Shown: positions 15,193 through 24,543 of the stretch, piece after piece
Layout of the letters: each line of letters opens with the position of its first letter
Position numbering within the stretch: the first letter of the stretch is position 1
Source of the DNA: a virus
Length of the DNA stretch: 36,856 bases
Virus record (IMG/VR): IMGVR_UViG_3300037106_000027
Location: 1-36,856 of that record
Strand: one strand, 5' to 3'
The notes under the pieces: model-generated
What the model was told of the DNA's origin: nothing
Database searches by the model: none
The model's input: the letters and a program-made list of their open reading frames with translations, nothing else
Program-made: the position numbers and the translations under genes

Positions 15193-16362
15193 GTGGCCTC
15201 ACGAGCAACCCTACAAGCTCCGCGCGTGGTGCGCAGCGGGCTGGTGGCCGGCTGGCGCATGGGCTGGGACAACCTGCTCCGCTGCGCCTGCGAACTGGAT
15301 AACACGACTTGGTGGACCGGGTCCAGCGTCAGCGTCACGCCGAACTCGGTAGCCGCACCGGACGGCACGATGACGGCTGACACCATCACGCCGTCGAGCT
15401 CAAGCGGCTACCTGTTCCAGAAAGACACGCGCTGGAACTACGCCAACGTGGTCCTCACCTTCAGCGTTTGGCTGCGGGTGGCCAGCGGGACGAAAACCGT
15501 TACCATTGGCGGGCTGGACAATGGCGGCGGGCGCTTCACGAATAACGTCACGGTGACGACGACGTGGCAGCGGTTCTCTACGACGGGCTCGACCACCTAC
15601 TCAACCGAGTTCTGGGGGGCCTTCATCCAATCGCAGAACAACACCACGCCGTTCTATGCCTGGGGCGCCCAGATGACCGAAGGCAGCGCCGTGCTGGGGC
15701 TGCAAAGCAACGGCGCCGCCCTGACCATATCCGACTTCAGCGGCCTGGGCAACAGCCTCACCGTTCCCGCGACTCCCTACAACCCCTACACGCGCCTGGC
15801 GGGCTTCAGCTTCGTCGGCCAGGCCGGCGTTGATCCTCACGACTACGCCGACGCGGCGGTGGAGTCGCTGAGCGGGGTCAAGCTGCTCTGCTCGAGTGCG
15901 CAGGCCTGGACGGCGGTCGTGGCGGCGCAGGTGCCGGCGGCGCAGCCGCGCGTCAGCTTCGGGACGCTCCTGGGCCGCGCCAGCGACACAGCAGCCAGCC
16001 GCACCTTCGAGCTGGGCGCGACGAACACCGGCCCGGCCTTCTTCGCTTACCTGCGGGGGAGCCTGACCGCCTTGCCCGCGAACGACGCGCTCTGGCACGT
16101 CCACACGATCCGCTGGGACGGGGCGAGCGCGAGCTATTGGATGGACCGAGGCGCGGCCGTGGCCTGCAACGTGGGCGCGGCGGCCGAGGAAACCGGGCAG
16201 CGGATCATCGTAGGCGGCCGAACCAACGGCACCAAGAGCTGCATGTCCGGCATGGTCGGCTGCGTTCTGGTCTACAACCGTGCGCTGGGCGAGCGCGAGA
16301 TCCACCGCAACTACAAGGCGCTGGCGCGCGAGCTGAAACCGCGAGGGGTGACTCTGCTATGA
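15193..16362 (+). CDS. lectin-like (LamG/concanavalin A-type) virion protein
   Basis: 389 residues from GTG 15193, placed 8 bases after a GGAGG; the longer opening at 15088 overlaps the previous gene. Residues about 25-165 resemble a carbohydrate-binding beta-sandwich (DGTMTADTITPSSSSG, FSVWLRVASGTKTVTIGG, TWQRFSTTGSTT). Residues about 200-389 form a LamG/ConA-like domain (AWTAVVAAQVP, LWHVHTIRWDGASASYWMDR, GMVGCVLVYNRALGEREI), ending with the 'Y-N-R-A-L-x-x-x-E-I' signature. Likely a host-glycan-binding fibre component. Its ATGA end couples it to the adaptor-like gene. Confidence 0.7.
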   Translation: MASRATLQAPRVVRSGLVAGWRMGWDNLLRCACELDNTTWWTGSSVSVTPNSVAAPDGTMTADTITPSSSSGYLFQKDTRWNYANVVLTFSVWLRVASGTKTVTIGGLDNGGGRFTNNVTVTTTWQRFSTTGSTTYSTEFWGAFIQSQNNTTPFYAWGAQMTEGSAVLGLQSNGAALTISDFSGLGNSLTVPATPYNPYTRLAGFSFVGQAGVDPHDYADAAVESLSGVKLLCSSAQAWTAVVAAQVPAAQPRVSFGTLLGRASDTAASRTFELGATNTGPAFFAYLRGSLTALPANDALWHVHTIRWDGASASYWMDRGAAVACNVGAAAEETGQRIIVGGRTNGTKSCMSGMVGCVLVYNRALGEREIHRNYKALARELKPRGVTLL

Positions 16363-17219
16363 CCTGGGGCGAGATCCGGCTGCTGCTGGTGCGCTTCCGC
16401 GCGGGCATTGACGTGGCTCAAGTGACCTCCTGGATGCAGGCGCGCTATGAGCTGATTCTCGACTTCCACGCCTGGAAGGGGCTCGAGGTCGAGACCTACC
16501 TGCAGACGGTCGCGGTGTATCAGACGGGCACCGTCAACGTCACGCAGGGCTCGACGGCGATCACCACGACGGGCACCTGGACCGGCTTCACCGGCCGCAA
16601 GATCCGCGTGGGCGGGCGCAGTGAGTTCTACACCATCACTTACTCAGGCTCGGCCTGGTCGCTCGACCGCGTGTACGAAGGCGACAGCGACGCGGCGGCG
16701 AGCTACTACGTTTTCCAGCACGTCTACGCGCTGCCCGCCGACCTGAAGACCCTCACGGCGCTGGACTCACCGGACACCGGCCTGCCTTTGGCGGACTGGA
16801 CCCGGGAGCAAATGCGCGAGGCGGTGGGGCGCGGGGCCACGCTGGGGCGGCCCGCGGCCTGGGCGCTGACCGACGCCGGCGACGTGGAAATCTGGCGGGT
16901 GCCGGAGGCCTCGACGGGCATACCGCTGCGCTACATCAAGACGGCTCCGGCCTTCACCGGAACGAACACGCGCGACTCCCCCCTGTCCTGGGTGCCGGCC
17001 AACACCATCATGGAGGGAGTGCGCGCGGACATCCTCTTCGCGCTCGAAGACTACAACGGCTCCGACCGCAAGGAGCGGGCCTTCGCCGAACAGCTCGCCA
17101 CGATGATGGGCAACGAAGCCATTCGCAAGGGCCCGCGCCCGCTGCGGATGGCCAGCGAGTACACACACCACCGGGTAGAGCGCGGCCTGCCGCGCAGAGG
17201 GAACTTCAGACTGCCATGA
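16359..17219 (+). CDS. head-tail adaptor-like protein with inserted beta domain
   Basis: 286 residues from ATG 16359, which overlaps the lectin gene stop. The N-terminus (VRFRAGIDVAQVTSWMQARY, ELILDFHAWKGLE) and C-terminus are helical. Between them lies a beta insertion (QTGTVNVTQGSTAIT, FTGRKIRVGGRSEFYTI, WSLDRVYEGDS), then VFQHVYALPADLKTL. This 'V-Y-x-T-G-T-V-x-V-T-x-G-S ... Y-x-L-P-x-D' pattern occurs in podovirus adaptor proteins that join portal and tail. The end is basic. Assembly partner: probably the portal above and the nozzle protein at 20663. Confidence 0.6.
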   Translation: MTWGEIRLLLVRFRAGIDVAQVTSWMQARYELILDFHAWKGLEVETYLQTVAVYQTGTVNVTQGSTAITTTGTWTGFTGRKIRVGGRSEFYTITYSGSAWSLDRVYEGDSDAAASYYVFQHVYALPADLKTLTALDSPDTGLPLADWTREQMREAVGRGATLGRPAAWALTDAGDVEIWRVPEASTGIPLRYIKTAPAFTGTNTRDSPLSWVPANTIMEGVRADILFALEDYNGSDRKERAFAEQLATMMGNEAIRKGPRPLRMASEYTHHRVERGLPRRGNFRLP

Positions 17220-19237
17220 ACACCCCAAAGTATCCACTGGCCGCCGTCGCCTTGAAGGACTTCGGCATCGCGCGCAACCGCGCCGAGACCACGCTGCTGG
17301 CGGCGATCACGTCGGCCTCGCAGACCACCTTCACGGCCTCGGGCAGCGGCTTCGCCGCGCCCTGCTTCGTCACCATCGACAACGAGATTCTGGCGATCTA
17401 CGACGTGACGGGCGACACCTTCACGGTGGGTTATGCGAGTTCGGGCAACGTGGACGGGCGTGGCTGGGACACGGCCAACGGCGGAGGCGCGGCCGCGGCG
17501 CACCTGCTTGGCGCGAAGGTGCGCATCCTGATCGACGCGCAACCGCTCAACCAGGCGTCGGTTGAATTGGTGGAGATCGAGAAGAAGCTCTCAACCGAGT
17601 TCATCAGCGTGCTGGACAAGGGCGCCGATCCTACGGGCAGGACCGACTCCACCGCCGCCTTTCAGGCCGCCATCGACGCGCTGGACATCAGTACGACCTA
17701 CGGCACGCTGCGCGGCACGCTCTACATCCCCAAGGGCGAGTACCTGATCTCCAGCATCGTGCTGAAACCCCGCATGACCATCCAGGGCGACACGAGCGTG
17801 ATCCGCAAGACGGGCTCGTCGACCGACCCGATGATGTACCTGCCGGATCTGGGCGTGTTCAGTCCGGACGTGATCCTGCGCGACTTCCAGCTCTTTGGCG
17901 ATCCGACCATCGTGCATGACGGGATCTTCCTCGATGGCCGGGCCTCGGTCGCCGGCGGCATCAGCAACGTGCTGGTGTACTGGTGCGGCGGCAACGGCAT
18001 CCACCTGGACCAGGCCAACGTCTATTACCTCCGCAACATCACCGCCCACGCCAACGGCCTCAGGGACATCTTCATCGAGCACTCGAACGACGTTTGGATG
18101 AGCGACATGACGACGCAGGGCGGGTATGCGAGTGACCCGATCCGGTGCTCCGTCGCGATCGTGGAAGCCAACACCTGCCAGGGCATCTACGGCAAGAACT
18201 TCCATTTCGAGCAGAACGAGTCGGTGCCGCACCTGAAATTGAACGGGGTCAGCGGCTACGACTTCAGCCAGTTGTCGCACTACTTCATGAACCCCACCGG
18301 AAGCCCGCGGACAGTCCCGGTGGTCATCGACATTGTGAACTCGCACGGGCAGATCCGCGAGAGCACGACCATTGTGAACAACGGCACGGTGACCATCACC
18401 GCCCACATTCACGACTACCTGGCGGGGACGTGGGACGACTACTACCCGAACTACCCCGTTACGGTGACCGGCTTCTACGGCGCCGGATCGGTTGGCTGCT
18501 GGTCGCGGCAGAGGGACGTTGCGACCCAGTGGGGCAACCACTACATCGCGGCCAAGCCCCCGGCTGCCGACCTCCCGAACTACTACTTCGGGATGTGGCT
18601 GGCCGGCAACGCCTGGATCTTCGGCGACGCCGAAGGGCCAGGACTGGGCAGCAACCTGCGGCGCAAGGCGGACAATACCGGCTTCGAAGCGATCGACAAG
18701 AGCAAGCCTTGTTGGGGCGTGATGTGCAACTACCTCAACGACACCATGACGGTGTTCCGCGCTCCTGCCGGCGCGAGCTTCGTGCCGGCGACGATCTTCA
18801 AGATTGAAGTCACCGGCGCCGGCGCGAAAACCTTCGTCGGCGCGATTCCCGGGCAGACCGGCAACGTCTACGAGGTGCGCAACGAAGCGGGTTCCCCGGT
18901 GTTCGCCGTCACCCCGGACAGCCTCACTCACGTGGCGGGGTTCAAGCTGGGGGCCGCGTCGGTCACGGCGGGGACGTTTGCCGTGCCGTCCAACGTGGCC
19001 AGCATGCGCTGCGACGCCACGGCGGGCCCGGTCACTCTCAGCCTGCCATCGGCGGCCACGGTGCCGGGGCGAGTGTTGTGGGCCAAGAAAGCCGACGCCA
19101 GCGCGAACCACGTCACGCTTACGCCAGCGGGCGGCGAAACCATCGACGGGGCCGCATCCTACGTGCTGGCGACGCTCTGGAAGTACGTGCAGATTGTCAG
19201 CGACGGCACCGCCTGGATGATTGTCGGGGCGAACTGA
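17216..19237 (+). CDS. tailspike/tail fibre with pectate-lyase-like beta-helix
   Basis: 673 residues. Residues 1-110 are a beta-rich head-binding part. From residue 132 (VLDKGADPTGRTDSTAAFQ, GTLYIPKGEYLISSIV) begins a Pectate_lyase_3-type beta-helix, running with rungs to about residue 400. The last 110 residues (TFAVPSNVASMRCDATAGPV, NHVTLTPAGGETIDGAASY, VQIVSDGTAWMIVG) form the beta-sandwich module often closing phage fibres. Probable receptor-binding spike, perhaps a polysaccharide depolymerase; Asp/Glu candidates exist but no active site can be asserted. ATGA overlap with the gene before. Confidence 0.75.
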   Translation: MNTPKYPLAAVALKDFGIARNRAETTLLAAITSASQTTFTASGSGFAAPCFVTIDNEILAIYDVTGDTFTVGYASSGNVDGRGWDTANGGGAAAAHLLGAKVRILIDAQPLNQASVELVEIEKKLSTEFISVLDKGADPTGRTDSTAAFQAAIDALDISTTYGTLRGTLYIPKGEYLISSIVLKPRMTIQGDTSVIRKTGSSTDPMMYLPDLGVFSPDVILRDFQLFGDPTIVHDGIFLDGRASVAGGISNVLVYWCGGNGIHLDQANVYYLRNITAHANGLRDIFIEHSNDVWMSDMTTQGGYASDPIRCSVAIVEANTCQGIYGKNFHFEQNESVPHLKLNGVSGYDFSQLSHYFMNPTGSPRTVPVVIDIVNSHGQIRESTTIVNNGTVTITAHIHDYLAGTWDDYYPNYPVTVTGFYGAGSVGCWSRQRDVATQWGNHYIAAKPPAADLPNYYFGMWLAGNAWIFGDAEGPGLGSNLRRKADNTGFEAIDKSKPCWGVMCNYLNDTMTVFRAPAGASFVPATIFKIEVTGAGAKTFVGAIPGQTGNVYEVRNEAGSPVFAVTPDSLTHVAGFKLGAASVTAGTFAVPSNVASMRCDATAGPVTLSLPSAATVPGRVLWAKKADASANHVTLTPAGGETIDGAASYVLATLWKYVQIVSDGTAWMIVGAN

Positions 19238-19243
19238 GGGGCC

Positions 19244-20056
19244 ATGAAACTGGAGGATCTGCGCCAGCTCGCGTACCTGGACCTGGACGAAGATCCGGCC
19301 AGCCCGAGGTACTACACGGACGCCGAGGTCCGCGACGCGCTCAATGAGGCGGAGCGGTTCTTCTGCCTGCTGACGCTCTGCCTGGAGACGACCCGGCCTT
19401 TCGCGCTGACGCCTGGCGTGCGGTTCTACCCGCTGCTGCGCGAGTGGCACGACTGGATTGCGCCGCTGCGCGTGCGCTTGTCGAGCGACGTGGCGGAAGG
19501 GATCACCGCGCTCGACGACGGCGTCACCGCCGACACGGCCATGCCGAACGAGCAGGCGCATCCGGGCCTGGTCGCTTCAGCGACGCCAAAACTAGCCCCC
19601 TCGACCATGAGCGAGATGTGGGGTCTCAATTCCGACTGGCTGACCGCCACGGGCTACCCTGAGCGCTACGGATGTCTGGGCTTCGATCTGCTGTTTCTCG
19701 ACAAGGTGGCGACGTTGGGCGGCGTCAAGCTGCTGATCACCTACGCGCGGTCGCCGCGGCCGATGGTGCTGGACACCGACGCGCCCGAAATCCTCGAGGC
19801 CGACCATCACGCGCTGGTGGATGGCGCGGTCTCGCTGCTGCGGATGAAGGAAGGCGGCGACGAGCTGGCTGGCGCCATGGCCGGACTCGGCCGCTACCTA
19901 CAGGTGGCCGCGAAGCGTGCGGCCCAGGTGCGGGGCCGCAGCCTGGCGCAACGCTACGACAAGCTCCCGCTGGAGCTGGAACGCTACGACTTCTCGCGGC
20001 TGCTCAAGATCCGGCCCGACCTGGCGCCGCATCGCAAGGGGGTTCCGAATGGTTGA
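19244..20056 (+). CDS. adaptor-like virion protein
   Basis: 270 residues. The N-terminus (LEDLRQLAYLDLDEDPASPR, YYTDAEVRDALNEAERFFCL) is the helical start typical of phage head-tail connector or adaptor proteins. A mixed beta part follows (GVRFYPLLREWHDWIAPLRV), then LLITYARSPRPMVLDTDAPE and a final long helix bundle (DGAVSLLRMKEGGDELAGAM, RYLQVAAKRAAQVRGRSL). It overlaps the next gene by 8 bases. The 'P-E-I-L-E-x-D-H-H-x-x-L-V-D-x-A' segment followed by a helix is shared by related connector proteins. It likely assembles under the portal. Confidence 0.6.
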   Translation: MKLEDLRQLAYLDLDEDPASPRYYTDAEVRDALNEAERFFCLLTLCLETTRPFALTPGVRFYPLLREWHDWIAPLRVRLSSDVAEGITALDDGVTADTAMPNEQAHPGLVASATPKLAPSTMSEMWGLNSDWLTATGYPERYGCLGFDLLFLDKVATLGGVKLLITYARSPRPMVLDTDAPEILEADHHALVDGAVSLLRMKEGGDELAGAMAGLGRYLQVAAKRAAQVRGRSLAQRYDKLPLELERYDFSRLLKIRPDLAPHRKGVPNG

Positions 20057-20663
20057 CCTCAGCCTGTGGCTCCCTGCTCTGTGCGCCCGGCTCAACGCCG
20101 CCGGCGTGGCCGACCTGGTCTTCTGGACCGAAGCGGAGCTGTACCAGCGCGCCACGGGGGCGCTGCACTCGCTGGCGCGGGAGAGCAATCTGTTCTGCGA
20201 AGCCTGCCCGCCGATCACGTCGGCTGAACCTTTGGTGCCGATCCCGGCTGAGCACCTGGCGCTGTTTCTGGTGGCGCGCGACGGAACCGTGCTGACTCCG
20301 GCCAGCGTGGCGGAACTCGAGGCTCTGGATTCCGACTGGGAAGAGACGGCCGTCTCCGGAGGCGGCAGCGTCACGCACTGGGTGGGCGACTACCTGGGGC
20401 TGCGCTTCCTGCGCTTCTACCCCATCCCGGCGACCTCCGCTGACGTGCTGCTGGTGCGCGCGTGTCTGCCCTCGATCCCCACCGCCAAGTCGGCGGGCGT
20501 GGCGATTCCCGCGCCCTTCGCCGACTACCTGGCGCTGGCGACGCTGCGGGACGCCAGGGCGAAGCAGGGCGACGCGCGGATGCCCGAGGTCGCGCAGCAC
20601 ATCGACCAACGCCTGAAGCTCTACGACCAGGTGGTGCAGGCGTATTGGGGGGGCGGGTACTGA
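20049..20663 (+). CDS. adaptor-like virion protein, second copy type
   Basis: 204 residues from ATG 20049; the opening at 19917 lies inside the previous gene. It opens with a helix (VDLSLWLPALCARLNAAGVA, WTEAELYQRATGALHSLARE), has a beta middle (HLALFLVARDGTVLTPASVA, LGLRFLRFYPIPATSADVLL) and ends in helices (PFADYLALATLRDARAKQGD, QHIDQRLKLYDQVVQAYW). The layout parallels the preceding gene, so the two could be paralogous adaptors forming consecutive rings. Ends in TGATG overlap with the nozzle gene. Confidence 0.55.
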   Translation: MVDLSLWLPALCARLNAAGVADLVFWTEAELYQRATGALHSLARESNLFCEACPPITSAEPLVPIPAEHLALFLVARDGTVLTPASVAELEALDSDWEETAVSGGGSVTHWVGDYLGLRFLRFYPIPATSADVLLVRACLPSIPTAKSAGVAIPAPFADYLALATLRDARAKQGDARMPEVAQHIDQRLKLYDQVVQAYWGGGY

Positions 20664-23149
20664 TGCAGACCCAGAGCGAACAGCTTTTGGCGGGCAGCCT
20701 CAACCTGCTGCCTCCCGCCGACCAGATCCCCGACCAGGACGCCATCGCGCTCCAGAACTGGCGCGCCGACCAGGCCGGGGCGCTGCGCTCCCGCAAGGGG
20801 AGTGCCGCCGTGCTGTTCAGCGTGGCCGAGACCGTGCGCGCCATCTTCAAGGCGGCCGGCGCGACAGTGCGGCGCTACTACGCCGCGGGCTCGATGATGT
20901 ACCGGAACTCGTCCGCGATCGCGGCGGGGCTGGAGCTGCACCCTCCCAGCATCGCCAGCATGAACGGCTGGGCCTGGATCATGAACCGGGGCCGGCAGAT
21001 CAAAGACGACGGGACGCACACCTACGCCTGGACGCCGGCAGCTCCGGATGCCGCGCCGACTGACAGCACCGCAAGCGGCGGATTGCTTAACGGCGACGTG
21101 AGTTACTGGGTTACCTGGGACACCGACGCGGAGCACGAATCGAACCCCTCGCCCGAGTTGGCGCTCACCGCCCTAGTGAATCAGAAGGTCACCATCACCC
21201 GGCCTTCGGCAGTGCCCGACGCGCAGGTTACCACCTGGAACCTGTACCGCATGGACGACGTACTGCCCGAACCGTACAAGGTGAATTCGGCGCCGATTCC
21301 GCTGGCGACGACGACGTTCCTGGACGATGGGGCAACCGGCACGCTCTCCGCCGCCGACCTGGCGGGGCGCGGCGAGGTGTTGAGCTTCGACCACGATCCG
21401 GCGCCAATGGCGCGCGGCTGCTGCCAGTTCCAGAGCAAGATGCTGGCCTGGTCCACGGCGGAACATCCCAACCGGCTGTATTGGTCGATGACCGAGAAGC
21501 CCTGGTGTTTCCCCGGCTCGGCCGACGAAGAAGAGGGCAACTGGACGCCGGTAGGTGAAGAGGATGAGGAGTTAGTAACGGTCGCCGACTTCCCCAAGTT
21601 GGCCATCCTGCTCAAGGAGCGGTCCATTTACCGTATGGTGGGCGATCCCGACGAAAGCTGGTCTGAGATCGACCGCATCGCCCCCGACATCGGCCTGGTG
21701 GGTGAGAAGGCCTGGTGTCATGCCGGCGGGCGCGTTTACCTGCAAGGCGGCGAAGGCATCTACCGCGTCGACGGCGAGACCTGCGTCAAGGTCTCGCCCC
21801 AGCTCGACCCGATCTTCAAGGGCGACGCGCTCTGGTTGGGCGCGCTGCCCGCGCTGCCCATCAACCCGGATCCGGTTATTCGGGCGCTTTCGTCGATGGA
21901 GTACATCAATGGGCGGGTGTATTACTCCTACGCCGACAGCTCGGCCACGCTGCCGAACACGACGCTGGTGTTCGACGAAGCCGGCAACCGCTGGTATTCG
22001 GATTCCCGCGCCTTCGACGCCCTCTACTACGAAGGCCAGGGCGGGCTGCTGCTGGGGGCCATCCGGGGCTCAGTCTTCCCGCTGGAGTCGGGGCTCACCG
22101 ACAACGGCCTGGCCATCGACCTGGTCTACCAGTCGCGCTACTACAACCAGCAGGCGCCCAACAACGACAAGACCTACGTCGATCTGACCATCGAGCACAA
22201 CACGGGCGGGCGCGTGCTCACCGTGCTGGCCTACCTCGACAACGGCAGCCGCGTCGTCAACCTGGGCACGATTTCGTCCTTGGTCCGCACGTCTACGCCG
22301 TTCCGCTTTAATGAGGGCGACGGCGAGACGGCTCGGAACGTCTCGATCCGGCTCATCAGCAGCGGCACCGGCAGCATTGACGCCGAGATTTTCGGGATCG
22401 GTTTGCAGTATTATGTGAACCCCCCTGACGGGCTGACCTGGGACTCCGGCAAGGTGACGCTAGACCCGCTCAAGGTGCAGCAGGTGGACTGCGTCGCCTT
22501 CGACGTGGAGGCGACGGCGGGCGCGGAGCTCGACTGGAAGGTCAGTACAGACCTCCCGGGCGACGAGCTGCAAGTGCGGGACAGTGGCAGCACCGGAGAG
22601 GACGGCACGGCCACCATCCGGCGTTTCACGATGCCCCTGTTGGCGGTACGCGAGGCGCGCTGGCTGCGCGCGGTGCTGACCTCGGCGAAGCCCTTTCAGA
22701 TTCGCGGCGCCTACATCCACGCCCGCACGATTGGGGTCTACCTGGCCGGGACCCAGGACGTCTATCGCAGCGATCAGCTCACGCTCGGCACGGCGATGCT
22801 CAAGCTGTGGCGCGAGATGCGGGTGTACTGCGACACCGATGGCACGCTGACCGGGACGTTCCTCACGGATCTGCCCGCCGAGAGGATGGACGCGCGAGCC
22901 TCCGGCCCCCTCGACACCACGGTTACGACTCCGGGGGCGCGGTGGATGCGGTTGCGGTTCGACGGCTCGACGCGCGGCCGCGCGGGTGAGGTGCAGCTCC
23001 GCGCCAGCGCTCCCGCCCGGATCTACGCCCTGCAGGTGCGCGCCAAGGTGCTGGGGGCGGGCCTGACGGGCTGGCAGTGGGTGGACGTGCCCCTCGCGGA
23101 GACTTCGCCGGCGTTTCAATGGGTGGCGCTCGGGGGAGGCTCTCAGTGA
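20663..23149 (+). CDS. tail nozzle-like protein (beta-propeller), P22 gp10-type
   Basis: 828 residues from ATG 20663 (TGATG overlap). The N-terminus (LLAGSLNLLPPADQIPDQDA, LQNWRADQAGALRSRKG) is typical of podovirus tail proteins that begin 'x-G-x-N-L-x-x-P'. The body has repeated blades (QFQSKMLAWSTAEHPNRLYW, FPKLAILLKERSIYRMVGDP, HAGGRVYLQGGEGIYRVDGE, EYINGRVYYSYADSSATLPN), consistent with the beta-propeller of tail hub/nozzle proteins such as P22 gp10 and T7 gp12. The C-terminal third is beta-sandwich-like. It probably closes the tail channel and holds the fibres. Confidence 0.7.
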   Translation: MQTQSEQLLAGSLNLLPPADQIPDQDAIALQNWRADQAGALRSRKGSAAVLFSVAETVRAIFKAAGATVRRYYAAGSMMYRNSSAIAAGLELHPPSIASMNGWAWIMNRGRQIKDDGTHTYAWTPAAPDAAPTDSTASGGLLNGDVSYWVTWDTDAEHESNPSPELALTALVNQKVTITRPSAVPDAQVTTWNLYRMDDVLPEPYKVNSAPIPLATTTFLDDGATGTLSAADLAGRGEVLSFDHDPAPMARGCCQFQSKMLAWSTAEHPNRLYWSMTEKPWCFPGSADEEEGNWTPVGEEDEELVTVADFPKLAILLKERSIYRMVGDPDESWSEIDRIAPDIGLVGEKAWCHAGGRVYLQGGEGIYRVDGETCVKVSPQLDPIFKGDALWLGALPALPINPDPVIRALSSMEYINGRVYYSYADSSATLPNTTLVFDEAGNRWYSDSRAFDALYYEGQGGLLLGAIRGSVFPLESGLTDNGLAIDLVYQSRYYNQQAPNNDKTYVDLTIEHNTGGRVLTVLAYLDNGSRVVNLGTISSLVRTSTPFRFNEGDGETARNVSIRLISSGTGSIDAEIFGIGLQYYVNPPDGLTWDSGKVTLDPLKVQQVDCVAFDVEATAGAELDWKVSTDLPGDELQVRDSGSTGEDGTATIRRFTMPLLAVREARWLRAVLTSAKPFQIRGAYIHARTIGVYLAGTQDVYRSDQLTLGTAMLKLWREMRVYCDTDGTLTGTFLTDLPAERMDARASGPLDTTVTTPGARWMRLRFDGSTRGRAGEVQLRASAPARIYALQVRAKVLGAGLTGWQWVDVPLAETSPAFQWVALGGGSQ

Positions 23150-24510
23150 ACAAGCAGACGCTTGTGGAGCTGCCTGCCGGCACGCTGCCGGATGAGGCCC
23201 TGGCGGTGGTCAACGACCGCATGCGCCGCGTCGGTGGACGCCTGGCCGAACACGCCACAGCCTTCGACGATCTGCCCGTGATTCTCAGCGGAACGCACTT
23301 CGAGCGGATCAACCTGCACCAGGCGAAGAAGTACCCGGTCGATTCGACCTTTTGGGAGACGGATCGCAGCTCGCAGTACGTGCTGCGGATGTACGGCGCC
23401 ATCAAGGCCTGGTTCTACGAAGAGGGCCTTGCCCGCGGGCTGCGCGCGGAACGCTACACGGACCTGAGCGCCCTGGACACAGATTTCCGCTTCTACGCGA
23501 AGGACAACTACGTCACCTACCGTTGGACGGGCTCGGCCTGGGAACCAATGCCAATGGTCGGCGTGATCGCGGTGGACACGCACGCCAACCGCCTGGCGAA
23601 GTATCCCGCCACGGACTACCCAGTGGCTTCCCACTTCCGCGAGAGCGATCGCGGCGCGCTGTACCGCAACACGGGCTCGGCGTGGGTCTACGAGAGCGGG
23701 ATCATGCGCACCGCGACCATTGCGGACAAGCCCACCGGCCTGGGGGCCAACGATGTGGGCTTCCTGTGGTTCACCGCCGACTACAAGCACACCTGGCGCT
23801 GGCTGGGCAGTGCGTGGACGTATGAGGACGATCCCAGCGGCGTGTTCCTGTACACCGACTCCGATCCTGGAGCGGGCTATCACCTGTGCGATGGCTCGAC
23901 GGTCACGCGCACCAGGAGCGACGCCACGACGGCCAGCGTCACGCTGCCGGATGAGACGGCCGGCTCGCTCCGCAAGGGCGCAGGGGCCTACAGCGGGACG
24001 GTGAATGCGGCCGTGGCGGCGAGCCTTACCGGCGCCCCTGGCGCGGCCTCCGCTGGGACGCCAGCGGGAACGGTCTCGCAGCCTTCGCTCACCTTGGATT
24101 CGTACACGCCGGCGGGGACGGTCTCGGCTCCGACGTTCACTGGAACGGCTCTGGGAACCCACGTCCACGAATTGCCGATGGACATCTCCAGCACTACCGT
24201 GGCCAGGTTCATCGTTGGCTCCCCGTTCGCATCGTCCGGGTCGTCTCACATGGCCAACAGCAAGGTGACGACGACGCCCGACTCCACGAGCGCCTGGACG
24301 ATCCAGAGCGGTCCAACGGCTGCCGGGACTCCAGCAGGCTCGGTGTCGGCTCCGTCCTTCACGGGGACGGGGGCCGTGCCAACGGGCACGGTTTCGCAGC
24401 CGACGTTCAGCGGTACCGCGATGGCGGATCACACCCACAGCGCCGGGACGCTGGCAGTGTCGGGGGGCTCGGAGGCGAATTTGGAGGTTTTGCCGTACTT
24501 CCGCTTGTGA
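23146..24510 (+). CDS. tail fibre with collar-type end and repeats
   Basis: 454 residues from GTG 23146 (GTGA overlap). The N-terminal region has three related modules, each with 'F-R/W-E-x-D-R ... Y-R-x-T-G-S-A-W' (for example FWETDRSSQYVL, FRESDRGALYRNTGSAW, TWRWLGSAWTYEDD). Then comes a collar-like segment (GYHLCDGSTVTRTRSD, SVTLPDETAGSLRKGAG) as in phage collar/microcystin-dependent proteins. The last 160 residues contain four degenerate PxGTVSxPxF repeats and two H-x-H motifs (GTHVHELP, ADHTHSAGT) like the iron-binding H-x-H sites of fibre tips. Probable receptor-contact fibre. Confidence 0.7.
   Translation: MNKQTLVELPAGTLPDEALAVVNDRMRRVGGRLAEHATAFDDLPVILSGTHFERINLHQAKKYPVDSTFWETDRSSQYVLRMYGAIKAWFYEEGLARGLRAERYTDLSALDTDFRFYAKDNYVTYRWTGSAWEPMPMVGVIAVDTHANRLAKYPATDYPVASHFRESDRGALYRNTGSAWVYESGIMRTATIADKPTGLGANDVGFLWFTADYKHTWRWLGSAWTYEDDPSGVFLYTDSDPGAGYHLCDGSTVTRTRSDATTASVTLPDETAGSLRKGAGAYSGTVNAAVAASLTGAPGAASAGTPAGTVSQPSLTLDSYTPAGTVSAPTFTGTALGTHVHELPMDISSTTVARFIVGSPFASSGSSHMANSKVTTTPDSTSAWTIQSGPTAAGTPAGSVSAPSFTGTGAVPTGTVSQPTFSGTAMADHTHSAGTLAVSGGSEANLEVLPYFRL
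24061..24416 (+). repeat. four degenerate repeats coding PxGTVSxPxFxGT
   Basis: Within the fibre gene, related units lie at about 24061-24090, 24108-24150, 24331-24370 and 24379-24416. Each codes Pro-(Ala/Thr)-Gly-(Thr/Ser)-Val-Ser-(Gln/Ala)-Pro-(Ser/Thr)-(Leu/Phe). Base identity between units is moderate, so this is an old protein-level repeat rather than a recent tandem expansion. Confidence 0.6.
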
Positions 24511-24543
24511 GGGGGCTGTTGCCGATTGAAGGAAGAGGGGGAT

